Positions 16,758 through 26,040 of a stretch of 64,000 nucleotides of DNA are shown here, piece after piece. The first letter of the stretch is position 1, and the number at the start of each line of letters is the position of its first letter. Position numbers and translations under genes: made by a program. The notes below the pieces were generated by a model. That model did no database searches. It saw only the letters and a program-made list of their open reading frames with translations, and was not told the origin of the DNA. This stretch comes from CAZCDS01 sp964497585. Its GTDB lineage: Bacteria > Desulfobacterota > Desulfomonilia > Desulfomonilales > Desulfomonilaceae. The stretch covers positions 62,001 through 126,000 of the forward strand of contig CAZCDS010000003.1 of assembly GCA_964497585.1 (NCBI GenBank). Reading direction: 5' to 3'.

Positions 16758-17714
16758 TCATTTCTTTGCCGAGGCCCAGAGTGCATAGATAGGGTCGCTC
16801 GGGATACCTAGGGAATAGTACTTGTCATCCGCTGGACGGGGTTTGCCGACGCTTTGGAACGATCCTTCCATTGAGAAGACGCCAGCGAGCTCAAAGTACT
16901 TCTTGACAAGCTCTACCCGGCGGGGCTCGTCGGTTTTCCTCCAGATGTCAACCGCTTTGGGCGGAAACATCCGATTCGAGAAGACGACCATGAAAAGGCC
17001 GCCGGGTTTGAGCACACGGCCCACTTCCCTGAAGATCTCAACGGGGCTCGTCAGGTACTCTATGGAGACGGTATTGATGACGACGTCGAATTCATTGTCT
17101 TCAAAAGGAAGCGACGAATTCTCGTTCACATCATGAACCACCCTTTTGTCGAGCGTCTTGTTCGCGGCAAGATTCTCCTCGCTGAATCCCACACCTGTGA
17201 CGTGTTCCGGTTCCACGGTGAGTTTCAGATGAGAGTCCCGGCCGGCCAGGAGATCGAGAATCCTGGCCCGTTTTGGAATCGCCTGAACGAAGAGGTCCTC
17301 TATGGTGGACTGCGCCAGCGAATCCAGTTCATCAGTTTCACGAGAAGTCTTGTAGAATTCCAAATCGGATGTGTCGTCATCCCGGGCGAAATCCTCCGGA
17401 GTGAAGGCAGGCGAGGCCTGTTTCATTTCGGGAACCACCTCAGCTTGCGCCTCTTGCTCCGTAAGGATCAGATCCTTCATCGCGCTGGCCGACCAGACCG
17501 GGAACGGACCGCATTCGCCACGCGGATCCATCCGGCATCGGTACCCAGTGTCCTCAATGCCCTGGCTTTCCAGAATCTCCCAACTGTTGCAGAAATAACG
17601 GCACTCATCATTGAAGCAAACGTAATGAATCTCACCTCCCCAGGTAGATTCGAGCGGCGTTCGCACGGGATCCATTACCGCGCCGCAATGCGGACATTTA
17701 TGTTTTGTCGTCAT
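16758..17714 (-). CDS. Zinc-ribbon class I SAM methyltransferase
   Basis: A 318-residue protein. The N-terminus has two Cys pairs, CPHCGAVMD (7-10) and CFNDEC (33-38), forming a likely zinc ribbon. A second Cys-containing segment (YRCRMDPRGEC) follows. The C-terminal half is a class I methyltransferase: motif I is weakened (RARILDLLAGRDSHL rather than DxGxGxG), motif II-like VVHDVNENSSLPFEDNEFDVVINTVSIEYL is clear, and motif III is LKPGGLFMVVFSN. The substrate is unknown; the ribbon may bring the enzyme to a protein or nucleic acid. It sits in a leftward pair with the secreted protein. Confidence 0.78.
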   Translation of the reverse strand: MTTKHKCPHCGAVMDPVRTPLESTWGGEIHYVCFNDECRYFCNSWEILESQGIEDTGYRCRMDPRGECGPFPVWSASAMKDLILTEQEAQAEVVPEMKQASPAFTPEDFARDDDTSDLEFYKTSRETDELDSLAQSTIEDLFVQAIPKRARILDLLAGRDSHLKLTVEPEHVTGVGFSEENLAANKTLDKRVVHDVNENSSLPFEDNEFDVVINTVSIEYLTSPVEIFREVGRVLKPGGLFMVVFSNRMFPPKAVDIWRKTDEPRRVELVKKYFELAGVFSMEGSFQSVGKPRPADDKYYSLGIPSDPIYALWASAKK

Positions 17715-17965
17715 TCGGATAACTCCTCATCCGCCCCTTTGGCAGGTATGGCAGAACAGCGTTGGTCTGCTACGTTTCCAACCTTTGGGGCACTCGTCGG
17801 ATGGGCAGGAAAAACCAACCTATTGTACCGCATATACGTAAACCTTTCCCTCAGGGGAATCAAGCTCCTGGGTGCGAGCTTCCCGTGCCCCAAGACCGGG
17901 AAAGGGTAGGAAAAAGGGGCTGGTTCTGATATCCTGAGCGTTCCGCCAATCGAGGGAGACGACAC

Positions 17966-19171
17966 GTGGACGGCGAAACAACGGAACAACTCGTACGCAA
18001 TGCTCTGGAGCAGGATATAGAGTCGGTCGAAAAGGCCATTCTTCAGAGTATGAACGAAGGAGTCATGACGCTCGAGTGCAACGGCAATATTCATACGGTG
18101 AACCGAGCCGCGCTGAGGATCCTCGGCCTCGAAGAGGGTGAAGTCACGGGCAAGTCCTTCGAAGAAGTCTTTGGAACAGTCCCTGAGAACAAGGCATTCA
18201 AACGGGTTTTTGAGAGGGTTGTTCATGACAGACTCCCGACGCTCCGGCAGGAAGTACGATTCAAACGTCCGGACGGAGAGACCGTAGACCTTGCTGTGGC
18301 AACGTCTTTCTTCGAGGTGGATGTTTGTCTCCCTTCATTGCAGGATGTTGTCGCAGTCTTTCGCGATATCACTGCGATGAAGTCTCTCGAGCGGATGAGG
18401 AGACGGGCGGTTGACCACCTCTCACATGAATTGAAGACTCCGCTGGCAATTATCGAGGCGTCTGTAGAAAATCTGATGAACAAGCACGAGGTCGCAGCTT
18501 CATCAGGCAAAGCCATCGCCAGGATCAAGCGCAGCCTGGACCGACTGAAACACATTGAGGAGATCGTCGAGGAAATCGTTGAACGACAGGAGTTTCACCC
18601 CCGGTCTCTCGACTTGAAGCCGGAAATCGAGGCGATTCTCGATGCGGTGAAGACGGAATCCTCCCATCGATCAGTGGTCGTTGTGACTGACCTGGAAGCG
18701 ATTCGGACGGACACGATTGACCCCGAGCTGTTGCGTATCGTCATAAGGACGTTAGTCAAGAATGCGATCGAAGCTACTCCCGACGAGGGAGAAATCACCG
18801 TTTCATGCCGACGGCTTGACCAGGGAATCGTCCTGGAAGTAGAAGACCGAGGGGTGGGCATACCGGCAGCCGATCGGGAGTTCATCCTTGAGGGATTCCA
18901 TCATATTCAGGAGACAGATGAATATTCTACAAAGAAGCCCTACGATTTTGGCGCCGGCGGTAAGGGGCTCGAGCTTCTCAGATTGAAGATGTTGGCGGAA
19001 GCCGGATACTTTGATATCGCCTTTGAGAGCCGGCGCTGCAGATACATTCCCGCGAGCCTCGATCCCTGTCCCGGGCGTGTTTCCGATTGCGGGCACGTCA
19101 AAGACGGTCAAGGATGCAGGGAATCGGGTGGGACGAGTTTCTCCATCGTTTTTCATGACAAAAGAAGCTGA
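17966..19171 (+). CDS. PAS-domain sensor histidine kinase with C-terminal cysteine cluster
   Basis: Soluble histidine kinase of 401 residues, GTG start with GGGAGA upstream. A PAS domain covers about residues 22-140. The H-box is HLSHELKTPLA with His154; the N-box is LVKNAIEATPDEG with Asn266; the G1 box is EVEDRGVGIP. The G2 region is FGAGGKGLELLRL. In place of the usual short end of the ATPase domain there is a segment with Cys358, Cys368, Cys375 and Cys384, then GGTSFSIVF. This could bind a metal or Fe-S cluster and make the kinase redox responsive. No response regulator gene is adjacent. No membrane segment is visible, so it senses inside the cell. Confidence 0.87.
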   Translation: MDGETTEQLVRNALEQDIESVEKAILQSMNEGVMTLECNGNIHTVNRAALRILGLEEGEVTGKSFEEVFGTVPENKAFKRVFERVVHDRLPTLRQEVRFKRPDGETVDLAVATSFFEVDVCLPSLQDVVAVFRDITAMKSLERMRRRAVDHLSHELKTPLAIIEASVENLMNKHEVAASSGKAIARIKRSLDRLKHIEEIVEEIVERQEFHPRSLDLKPEIEAILDAVKTESSHRSVVVVTDLEAIRTDTIDPELLRIVIRTLVKNAIEATPDEGEITVSCRRLDQGIVLEVEDRGVGIPAADREFILEGFHHIQETDEYSTKKPYDFGAGGKGLELLRLKMLAEAGYFDIAFESRRCRYIPASLDPCPGRVSDCGHVKDGQGCRESGGTSFSIVFHDKRS

Positions 19172-19264
19172 AAATTCTCTAGGCACAGACTGAAAGCCAA
19201 GCAGAATAGCGCCGGAAACCCGGAGGCGCGCCCTCACGGGCCGGGCAAGGAAAGGAAAGACTCA

Positions 19265-20641
19265 ATGGATCAGGCTTTTCGGGAAAGAATGGACCGGATG
19301 TTTTCACCACGCTCGGTGTGCGTTATCGGCGCGGGTGCAGTTCCCGAAAAGGTAGGCCACGCGATCATGGACAGCCTCGTAACGGGGCAATTTCCTGGGC
19401 GGATCTATCCGATTCACCCGCGGCACAAGAAGATCCTCGGGCTTCGCGTCTTCCCTGATCTGGACGAATTGCCCGAGGTCCCGGATCTCGCGGTGGTGGC
19501 CCTCAATGAGCGCTCCACGGTGGACATGACCGCTCGTGTCAGAGAGATGGGGGTCGGAGGCGCCAGTGTCATTGCAGGAGGGTACGCGGAGATGGGCGAC
19601 GGCGGCGCCGACCTCCAGGAGAAGCTCCGAGAAGCCGCCGGAGACATGCCGGTAGTCGGTCCCAACACCCTCGGGTTCCTCAATGCCCGGGCCTTCCTCA
19701 ATGTTACTTTTTATCCGCGCATACTGCACCCCGGCTACGTTTCCTTCATCAGTCAGAGCGGAGGAATCGGGCTGGCTCTGAAAGGTCGAGCGGACGACGA
19801 GGGCCTCGGGATGGCCAAATGGGTCGGCGTGGGAAACCGGGTGAATCTCGAATTTCACACCCTGCTGGAGTATTTCAAAGACGACCCGGATACAAAAGTG
19901 GTGGGAATTTTCGTCGAGGGCTCGTCAGATCCGCGACGGTTCGTGGAAGCGCTCGAGGAGACAACTCCTCATAAGCCGGTTGTGGTGTACAAGGGAGGGC
20001 GCGGTGACCACGCGGACCGGGTAACCGTTACCCACACCGGTGCAGCCGCGGGTTCGGATCTTATCTGGGATTCCGCGCTCAAACAGGCGGGCGCTCAGAT
20101 CGTCTCCTCCGCAGCGGAAATGATCTCCGTGTGCAAGGCCCTCGCCATCGGATCGGTCCCAAAGGGCAAGAGGCTTGGAATATTCACCCACACCGCCGGC
20201 CCCAGTATTGTCGCGTGGGACGTGCTCCAGCGGGAACCGGGCTGCGTCTTGGCCGATCTGAAAGAGGGAACGCTTCAGCGCATTGCGGAGATTCTCGGTC
20301 CGTCGGTTCCGGTGGTGCATAAGAATCCTGTTGACGGCGCGGCCGGAGCCTTTCTCAGCAAACCCTTTCACGATATTGCGGAAGCCATTCTCAAGGACCC
20401 GTCGGTGGACGCGCTCCTCGCCATCTTCTGTGAACACAAGAACTGGCCGTACCCATCCGACGCGCTCATCGAGCTGAGCCGTCGATACCCGCAACCGATT
20501 ATCGCCTGCTTTATCGGGTCGGTGATACCGATCCGGCCGGATCGGGAACGACTCCATGAAGCCGGCATACCTACGTACGTCCTCCCCGAAGAGGCCGCCG
20601 TTGGACTGCGTGCCCTCCTCAAAAGGGTTGAACACCCGTAG
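19265..20641 (+). CDS. ADP-forming acyl-CoA synthetase alpha-subunit-like protein
   Basis: CoA-binding protein of 458 residues, the length of the alpha subunit of ADP-forming acetyl-CoA synthetase. The N-terminal Rossmann-type CoA-binding domain starts SPRSVCVIGAGAVPEKVG; the ligase-CoA domain has SFISQSGGIGLALKGRA and GVGNRVNLEFHTLLEYF. The phosphorylated His is in VTVTHTGAAAGSD. Such enzymes make ATP from acyl-CoA in anaerobes, but they need a beta subunit with an ATP-grasp domain, and none is in the window. ATG 19265 has GGAAAGGAAAGA in front. It may pair with a distant beta subunit. Confidence 0.85.
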   Translation: MDQAFRERMDRMFSPRSVCVIGAGAVPEKVGHAIMDSLVTGQFPGRIYPIHPRHKKILGLRVFPDLDELPEVPDLAVVALNERSTVDMTARVREMGVGGASVIAGGYAEMGDGGADLQEKLREAAGDMPVVGPNTLGFLNARAFLNVTFYPRILHPGYVSFISQSGGIGLALKGRADDEGLGMAKWVGVGNRVNLEFHTLLEYFKDDPDTKVVGIFVEGSSDPRRFVEALEETTPHKPVVVYKGGRGDHADRVTVTHTGAAAGSDLIWDSALKQAGAQIVSSAAEMISVCKALAIGSVPKGKRLGIFTHTAGPSIVAWDVLQREPGCVLADLKEGTLQRIAEILGPSVPVVHKNPVDGAAGAFLSKPFHDIAEAILKDPSVDALLAIFCEHKNWPYPSDALIELSRRYPQPIIACFIGSVIPIRPDRERLHEAGIPTYVLPEEAAVGLRALLKRVEHP

Positions 20642-20685
20642 AAGGTATTGCGGAATTCCGGGTCGGCGATCCCAGAGATACTCTT

Positions 20686-20713
20686 TTGCTCTGTAGTCTA
20701 AATGGGTTATAAT
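20686..20713 (+). promoter_or_regulatory. Sigma-70-type promoter for the WCX protein gene
   Basis: A perfect -10 box TATAAT at 20708-20713 lies 16 bases after TTGCTC (20686-20691), a weak -35. The gene starts about 15-25 bases downstream. Confidence 0.5.
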
Positions 20714-20726
20714 CGGTATTCGGGGG

Positions 20727-21479
20727 ATGACCGCGATGCCGGAGAAGCCGAAAGCTACGCCCGTAAACGGAAGACTGGCCGTGCAGTACATTCGCAGCTC
20801 CATGAGCAACGCGGAGATCATGGAGAAGTTCAACATCACCGCGAAGGGCTTTGCCGATCTGCTCACCCAACTCGTCATGCACAATGCGCTCACCCAGCAG
20901 GATTTGGAAAAGCGCGGGATCCGGTTCCGGACCAAGAAACGCAAGTTGCGCAAGAAACGGCCGGCCGATGTTCCCGCGTACCTCAGTTCTGACGTGGAAA
21001 CGGTCATGGATATCGCGGTCGTCACTGAGGTGCTCGCCTACAAACCTCTCTCGGAGTCCCGCAAAGCCGACGACGATGTCCAACTGGACACCGTGGCTCT
21101 GAGCAATATGCTGACCTTAACGCCGCTCGAACCTTCGAATCGCCCGACGGCCGTAGTCAAGGTGCGATTCTCCCCCGATTCCGCTCATCTGGTTAAGGAC
21201 AAGGTCTGGTATCCTGAACAGGATCTGATCGCTCAGAAGGATGGAAGCGTGGTGCTCTCGTTCCAAGCACCGATAGATGATGGAGTCGTGGGCTGGGTTC
21301 TCGGGTTCGGCGCCCGCGTCGAGGTAATAGAACCCGCCTCCCTCAAGAAGCGGATTATCGGGGAACTCCAGGGGGCGCTAAAGAAATACGGCATCAAGGC
21401 GCGCAGGAAGCGCGCCGCTAACTTGAACGAGTTGTTCAGCTCGCCCTCCAAAGATCCCTGGACTATCGATCGGAAGTGA
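20727..21479 (+). CDS. Protein with DIRSG-type N-terminal domain and WYL-associated C-terminal (WCX-like) domain
   Basis: A 250-residue protein. The ATG at 20727 is two bases from a GGGGG stretch; ATG 20736, with better spacing, may be the real start. Residues about 15-60 form a small helical domain (YIRSSMSNAEIMEKFNITAK) also seen at the start of the ankyrin protein at 31386. A basic linker follows (RTKKRKLRKKRP). The C-terminal part (VRFSPDSAHLVKDKVWYPEQ, then VLGFGARVEVIEPASLKKRI) resembles the C-terminal extension of WYL-domain regulators. No WYL core or helix-turn-helix is evident. It may be a ligand-responsive regulator; function unknown. Confidence 0.62.
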   Translation: MTAMPEKPKATPVNGRLAVQYIRSSMSNAEIMEKFNITAKGFADLLTQLVMHNALTQQDLEKRGIRFRTKKRKLRKKRPADVPAYLSSDVETVMDIAVVTEVLAYKPLSESRKADDDVQLDTVALSNMLTLTPLEPSNRPTAVVKVRFSPDSAHLVKDKVWYPEQDLIAQKDGSVVLSFQAPIDDGVVGWVLGFGARVEVIEPASLKKRIIGELQGALKKYGIKARRKRAANLNELFSSPSKDPWTIDRK

Positions 21480-21501
21480 ACTCTTCGCCTCTTCCTCATA
21501 C

Positions 21502-24500
21502 CTATCCGGCAAGCGCTGCATCGATCATGTCTCCGATCTGTTCGTCCTTGAAGTGGCGCACCTGAGCCGCGCCGGTGGGGCAGACCACACTGCAGATTCC
21601 GCACCCTTTGCACAGCGCGGGATTGACCTCGGATCGCCGTACACCAGGGGCCAATTCAACAAGGTGCGGAGCCTGAAATGGACAGGAGTCAACACACAAT
21701 CCACAACCCCTGCAAAGGAACTGGTCAACGGAAGAGACCATTCCCGGCACTTGGACAATTCCCCGAGCGAGGACCGCGGCAGCGTGCGCACCCGCAGCCT
21801 CTGCCTGCGCGATTGACTCGTTGAGCGTCTTCGGGTAGTGAGCCAACCCTGCCACAAAAAGGCCGTCGTTGGAGAATTCCACGGGTCTCAGCTTCATGTG
21901 GGCTTCCAGGAAAAAGCCGTCCTGATGAGTCGGTACCTTGTAGAGCCTAGCGATCTCCTCGGTGGCGGGGCTTGGCACAATGGCGGCTGCGAGGACAAGG
22001 CTGTCCGCACGGAGTGTCGTCATCCCCCCCAGGACGAGATCCTTGACCGTGACCTCGATTTTATCGCCCACGTGCACGAGCGGGGGATCTTCCGGTTCGT
22101 AGCGCATGAAGAGAACCCCCATTCTTCGCGCTTTCTCGTAGTAGGGCTCGTAGAGGCCGAAAGTGCGCACATCTCTGTAGAGGATGTATATCTTCGCGTC
22201 CGGATTGGTCTCCTTCAGCGCGATCGCGTCCATCACCGAGTGACTGCAGCAGACCCGGCTACACCACGGCCTCTCTTCACAGCGGGAACCGACACATTGA
22301 ATAAAGACTGTGGTGTCCGCGAGCATGACGAGAGGATCCCCGGCGGCTTTGGCTTCGCTCAGCTCGAGCGATGTCCTAATACGGGGATCGGTGCCGTAAC
22401 CGTAAACGTCGGGCTTCCATTCCTGACCGCCCGTGGCGATGACCACCACACCGTGCTCAATTTCGATTGCGTCCTTTCCGTTGCGGTTCAGACGAGTCTT
22501 GAAGTTGCCGATGAAGCCCTCCGCGTGGACTATTTCGGCATTGCAGTGGATCTTAATCCTGTTGTGGCCGCGGACCTTTCGGATCAGGTCATTCACGAGC
22601 GGACCAACCTCTTCCCCTTTGATTGTGTGGGACAGACGCAAAGCGTTCCCGCCGAGCACCTCGGCGGATTCCACGAGATCGACGGCAAACTCCTGGTCTG
22701 CGATGTTGAGTGCTGCCGTCATGCCGGCCACTCCGCCGCCAATCACAAGCGCAGACTGAGCCACCCCAAGCTCTTGATCCTCGACCTGCTCCAACCGACC
22801 TGCCCGAGCCACTGCCATTCTCACGAGGTCAATGGCCTTTTCCGTCGCCCTGGCCGGTTCGTTCATGTGCACCCACGCGCAATGCTCACGAATATTCGCC
22901 ATGGCAACCAGATATCTGTTTAAGCCCGCTTCACGCGCGGTTTCCTGGAACAAAGGCAGGTGGGTCCGGGGCGTGCATGAAGCGATCACCACCCGGTTAA
23001 TGTCGTACTCTTCGATAATCGCTTTGATCTTTGCCTGGGTATCCTGGGAGCAGGAGAAGAGATTCTCCCCCGCGTACACGACTCCCGGAATGGTGCCCGC
23101 CTGCAGGACCACCTCAGGCACGTCAACCGTGGAGGCGATGTTGATTCCGCACCGGCAGACGAACACTCCGATTCTCGGCTCCCGGCCGGAGACATCTTTC
23201 TCCGGGGGCAGCGACCTTTCCACGGTCAACGTATTTCGGACTTCAGCCAACAGACGACTCGACGCGCCCGCGGCGGCTGATGCGTCAATGACCGTACCCG
23301 GAATATTTTTGGGTGCTTGGAACATACCCGCGACAAAGACTCCCGGACGAGATGTCTTCACCGGTTCGAACGTAGTCGTGGAACAGAATGCGTAATCGTC
23401 AAGTTTTACCCCGAGAGTCTCAGCAAGTTTTCGGGACTGCTCGGGCGTTCTAAGACCCATAGCGAGTACGGCCATATCGAAGGTTTCCGTCTGAAGGCCT
23501 CTCTTCTCATCTACGAACGTCAGGCTGAGATCGTGAGTACGAGGATTTTCCACCACGCGGCTTATCATCGATCGGATGAAGCGGACGCCACCCTCCTTTC
23601 GTGCACGCTCGTAGTAGCGGTCAAAATCCTTCCCGTACGCACGAATGTCCATGTAAAAAATCGTCGGCTCCACGTCCGGATCGTGCTCCTTCGCGATCAC
23701 CGCCTCCTTGACGGACGCCATGCAGCATACTGAGCTGCAATAAGGCATTCCCCGCTGCGGATCCCTCGAACCCACACATTGGATCCATGCAATTGACCGG
23801 GGATGTCTTCCGTCCGACGGCCGCCTTATTTCGCCGGCGTTCGGCCCTGAAGCGCTGAGCATCCGTTCGAACTCCATGTTGGTAAGGACGTTGGGAGCTA
23901 TGCCGTAGGAATATTCGCCGCGAATCACGTCAGGATCGACTTGCTCGTACCCTGTGGCGAGGATAATCGTCCCGACTTCCAGGTCGACGATCTCGTCCTG
24001 CATCAGATGATTAACCGCATCAGCGGGGCAGACTCTCACGCATTCCATGCACTCCGAACAGATACCGCAGTTAAGACAGCGCTCCGCCTCCTTTTTCGCC
24101 TCTTCTTCCGAAAGAGTCACCTCGGCTTCGCGGAACCCCTTGCGTATTTCCGCCGGCACTTCCCGGACCTGGACTCTCGGTTGGCAAGGAACGTCCGGAA
24201 TAGGAGGATACTGCGGATTTTCGGGCCACGTCACCCCCCGGCCGTCAGCCAGGTCCTTTCCCTGAAGATATCGGGATATGGATTCAGCCGCCTCCCGCCC
24301 GCCAGCAACTGCAGCCACAACGGTGGAGGGCCCCGTCACCGCGTCACCCGCGGCAAAAACGCCTTCCATGAGCGTGGCGTACGTGACATCGTTGACGTGA
24401 AGCCTGTTCTTCGGAGTCCTGCCGATCTGTGGCACGCGACGCCAGAAGTCCGGATCAACGATTTGCCCTATCGCTACGATAACTGCATCAGCGGACAGGG

Positions 24501-25935
24501 AAAACTCGGTTCCTTCTACATGGGTAGGGTGCAGATTGCCCCATTGGTCTGGAGTACCGATTTCCTTGAGTTGCGCACAGGTTACACCGGAGACAGTCCC
24601 GGGTGCTGACCCGATCTCCAAGGGAACGACACCGCAATGAAGCCGGACGCCTTCTTCGAGCGCGGCGGAAATCTCCTCCTCTGTGGCAAACATCTGATCC
24701 CGTTCCTCGAGGCAAACGACGGTTACGCTCTCAACCCCAAGGCGGACGGCGCTCCGGGCTGCGTCAACCGCGACGTTTCCGCCGCCTATGACGACGGCCT
24801 CTTTCATGCGGTTGACAGGTAGTCCAAGGGCAACTCGCCGCAAGATATCGACCCCTGAATAGACTCCTTCCCTATCCGCCCCCCTGATCGCGAGATGCGC
24901 GGCCGCGCGGCAGCCTATTCCGAGAAAGAAGGCCGCGTACCCCTGAGTTCTCAGATCTTCGATGGTGAAGTCCCTTCCGAGTCGCATGTTTGTCTTTGCG
25001 GTTACACCCAGGTTGAGAATGTGCATAATCTCTTTTTCGAGGATTTCACGGGGAAGCCTGTACTCGGGGATTCCCGTTCGTAACCAACCTCCGAGCACTG
25101 ATTCGGATTCGAAAATGGTTACTTGATATCCGTCAAGAGCCAAAAAGTACGCTGCAGAGAGGCCCGCAGGTCCCGATCCTATGACGGCGACTTTCTCCTC
25201 ACGAGGGGTTATCTCAGGAACCGTGAGGGTCGAGTAATCAGCGTGGTCCGCCGCGAACCGTTTCAACGCGCAGATGGCGATCGGCTCGTCTTTTTGCCCG
25301 CGTCGACAGCTCTCCTCGCAGGGATGAGCGCACACTCGGCCGAGCACGGCCGGAAGCGGAGCCTTCCCATAGATGAGTTCGAGTGCTTCGTTGTACTTGC
25401 CTTCTTTGACGAGTTGCACGTACCCCTGCACAGGTATGCCCGCGGGACAGGATCTCACACAAGGAGCACGTTCACCTTTCTCGATGGTAAAGGCCTGGGG
25501 AATAGTCTGTGGAAAGAGGCGATACGCGGCCTGCCGACTGTCCAGATTAGCGTTAAACAAGTTCGGCAATGCCACCGGACATTCCCGTGCGCAGTCTCCG
25601 CACCCCTTGCACCGATCCTCATTGATGTAGCGGGCTTGCTTCCGGATCCTAACCTTGAACTGGCCTTCCCAGCCTCGGACTTCCTCCACGTTGCTGAGGG
25701 AAAAGATCTCTATGTTGGGATTCTGCCCCACTTGCAGCATCTTCGGCGACAAGATGCAGGTAGAACAGTCGTTGGTTGGGTACGTCTTGTCGAGTTGGGC
25801 CATTCGCCCGCCAATCCCGGCCTGCATCTCGACAAGATAGACTCTGAAACCGGATTCCGCCAGATCCAAGGAAGCCTGAATTCCACCGATTCCTCCGCCG
25901 ATGACCATTACCGCTCCGACCTTGTTGTTGATCAT
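21502..25935 (-). CDS. Giant HdrA-GltD-HdrA-HdrA flavin/iron-sulfur fusion oxidoreductase
   Basis: One uninterrupted frame of 1,477 residues, ATG 25935 with AGAGAGGAT upstream. Residues 1-120: start of an HdrA with FAD site GGGIGG (13-18) and a ferredoxin motif CKGCGDCARECP (109-120). Residues 150-560: an inserted GltD/NfnB-like module with its N-terminal Cys cluster (159-210), FAD site GSGPAG (253-258) and NAD(P) site GGGNVA (384-389). Residues 610-900: ferredoxin Cys set 620-636, then the rest of HdrA with CVGSRD and CSSVCC (720-738). Residues 920-1400: a second HdrA with FAD site GGGVAG and CVGSRC...CSRVCC (1214-1230). The end has two 4Fe-4S motifs (1408-1419, 1442-1452). HdrA proteins bifurcate electrons from flavin; the NAD(P)H module suggests coupling of NAD(P)H, ferredoxin and a third carrier. 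No HdrBC or MvhD gene is adjacent. Confidence 0.9.
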   Translation of the reverse strand: MINNKVGAVMVIGGGIGGIQASLDLAESGFRVYLVEMQAGIGGRMAQLDKTYPTNDCSTCILSPKMLQVGQNPNIEIFSLSNVEEVRGWEGQFKVRIRKQARYINEDRCKGCGDCARECPVALPNLFNANLDSRQAAYRLFPQTIPQAFTIEKGERAPCVRSCPAGIPVQGYVQLVKEGKYNEALELIYGKAPLPAVLGRVCAHPCEESCRRGQKDEPIAICALKRFAADHADYSTLTVPEITPREEKVAVIGSGPAGLSAAYFLALDGYQVTIFESESVLGGWLRTGIPEYRLPREILEKEIMHILNLGVTAKTNMRLGRDFTIEDLRTQGYAAFFLGIGCRAAAHLAIRGADREGVYSGVDILRRVALGLPVNRMKEAVVIGGGNVAVDAARSAVRLGVESVTVVCLEERDQMFATEEEISAALEEGVRLHCGVVPLEIGSAPGTVSGVTCAQLKEIGTPDQWGNLHPTHVEGTEFSLSADAVIVAIGQIVDPDFWRRVPQIGRTPKNRLHVNDVTYATLMEGVFAAGDAVTGPSTVVAAVAGGREAAESISRYLQGKDLADGRGVTWPENPQYPPIPDVPCQPRVQVREVPAEIRKGFREAEVTLSEEEAKKEAERCLNCGICSECMECVRVCPADAVNHLMQDEIVDLEVGTIILATGYEQVDPDVIRGEYSYGIAPNVLTNMEFERMLSASGPNAGEIRRPSDGRHPRSIAWIQCVGSRDPQRGMPYCSSVCCMASVKEAVIAKEHDPDVEPTIFYMDIRAYGKDFDRYYERARKEGGVRFIRSMISRVVENPRTHDLSLTFVDEKRGLQTETFDMAVLAMGLRTPEQSRKLAETLGVKLDDYAFCSTTTFEPVKTSRPGVFVAGMFQAPKNIPGTVIDASAAAGASSRLLAEVRNTLTVERSLPPEKDVSGREPRIGVFVCRCGINIASTVDVPEVVLQAGTIPGVVYAGENLFSCSQDTQAKIKAIIEEYDINRVVIASCTPRTHLPLFQETAREAGLNRYLVAMANIREHCAWVHMNEPARATEKAIDLVRMAVARAGRLEQVEDQELGVAQSALVIGGGVAGMTAALNIADQEFAVDLVESAEVLGGNALRLSHTIKGEEVGPLVNDLIRKVRGHNRIKIHCNAEIVHAEGFIGNFKTRLNRNGKDAIEIEHGVVVIATGGQEWKPDVYGYGTDPRIRTSLELSEAKAAGDPLVMLADTTVFIQCVGSRCEERPWCSRVCCSHSVMDAIALKETNPDAKIYILYRDVRTFGLYEPYYEKARRMGVLFMRYEPEDPPLVHVGDKIEVTVKDLVLGGMTTLRADSLVLAAAIVPSPATEEIARLYKVPTHQDGFFLEAHMKLRPVEFSNDGLFVAGLAHYPKTLNESIAQAEAAGAHAAAVLARGIVQVPGMVSSVDQFLCRGCGLCVDSCPFQAPHLVELAPGVRRSEVNPALCKGCGICSVVCPTGAAQVRHFKDEQIGDMIDAALAG

Positions 25936-26040
25936 GACGATCCTCTCTTGATTCGAACTGCAAGCAATGGGCTGCGGATTTCCCCGCGCACTGGGACGCC
26001 TGGTCTTGAACCAGCGCTCACTTATTCACATTTGGTCCTG

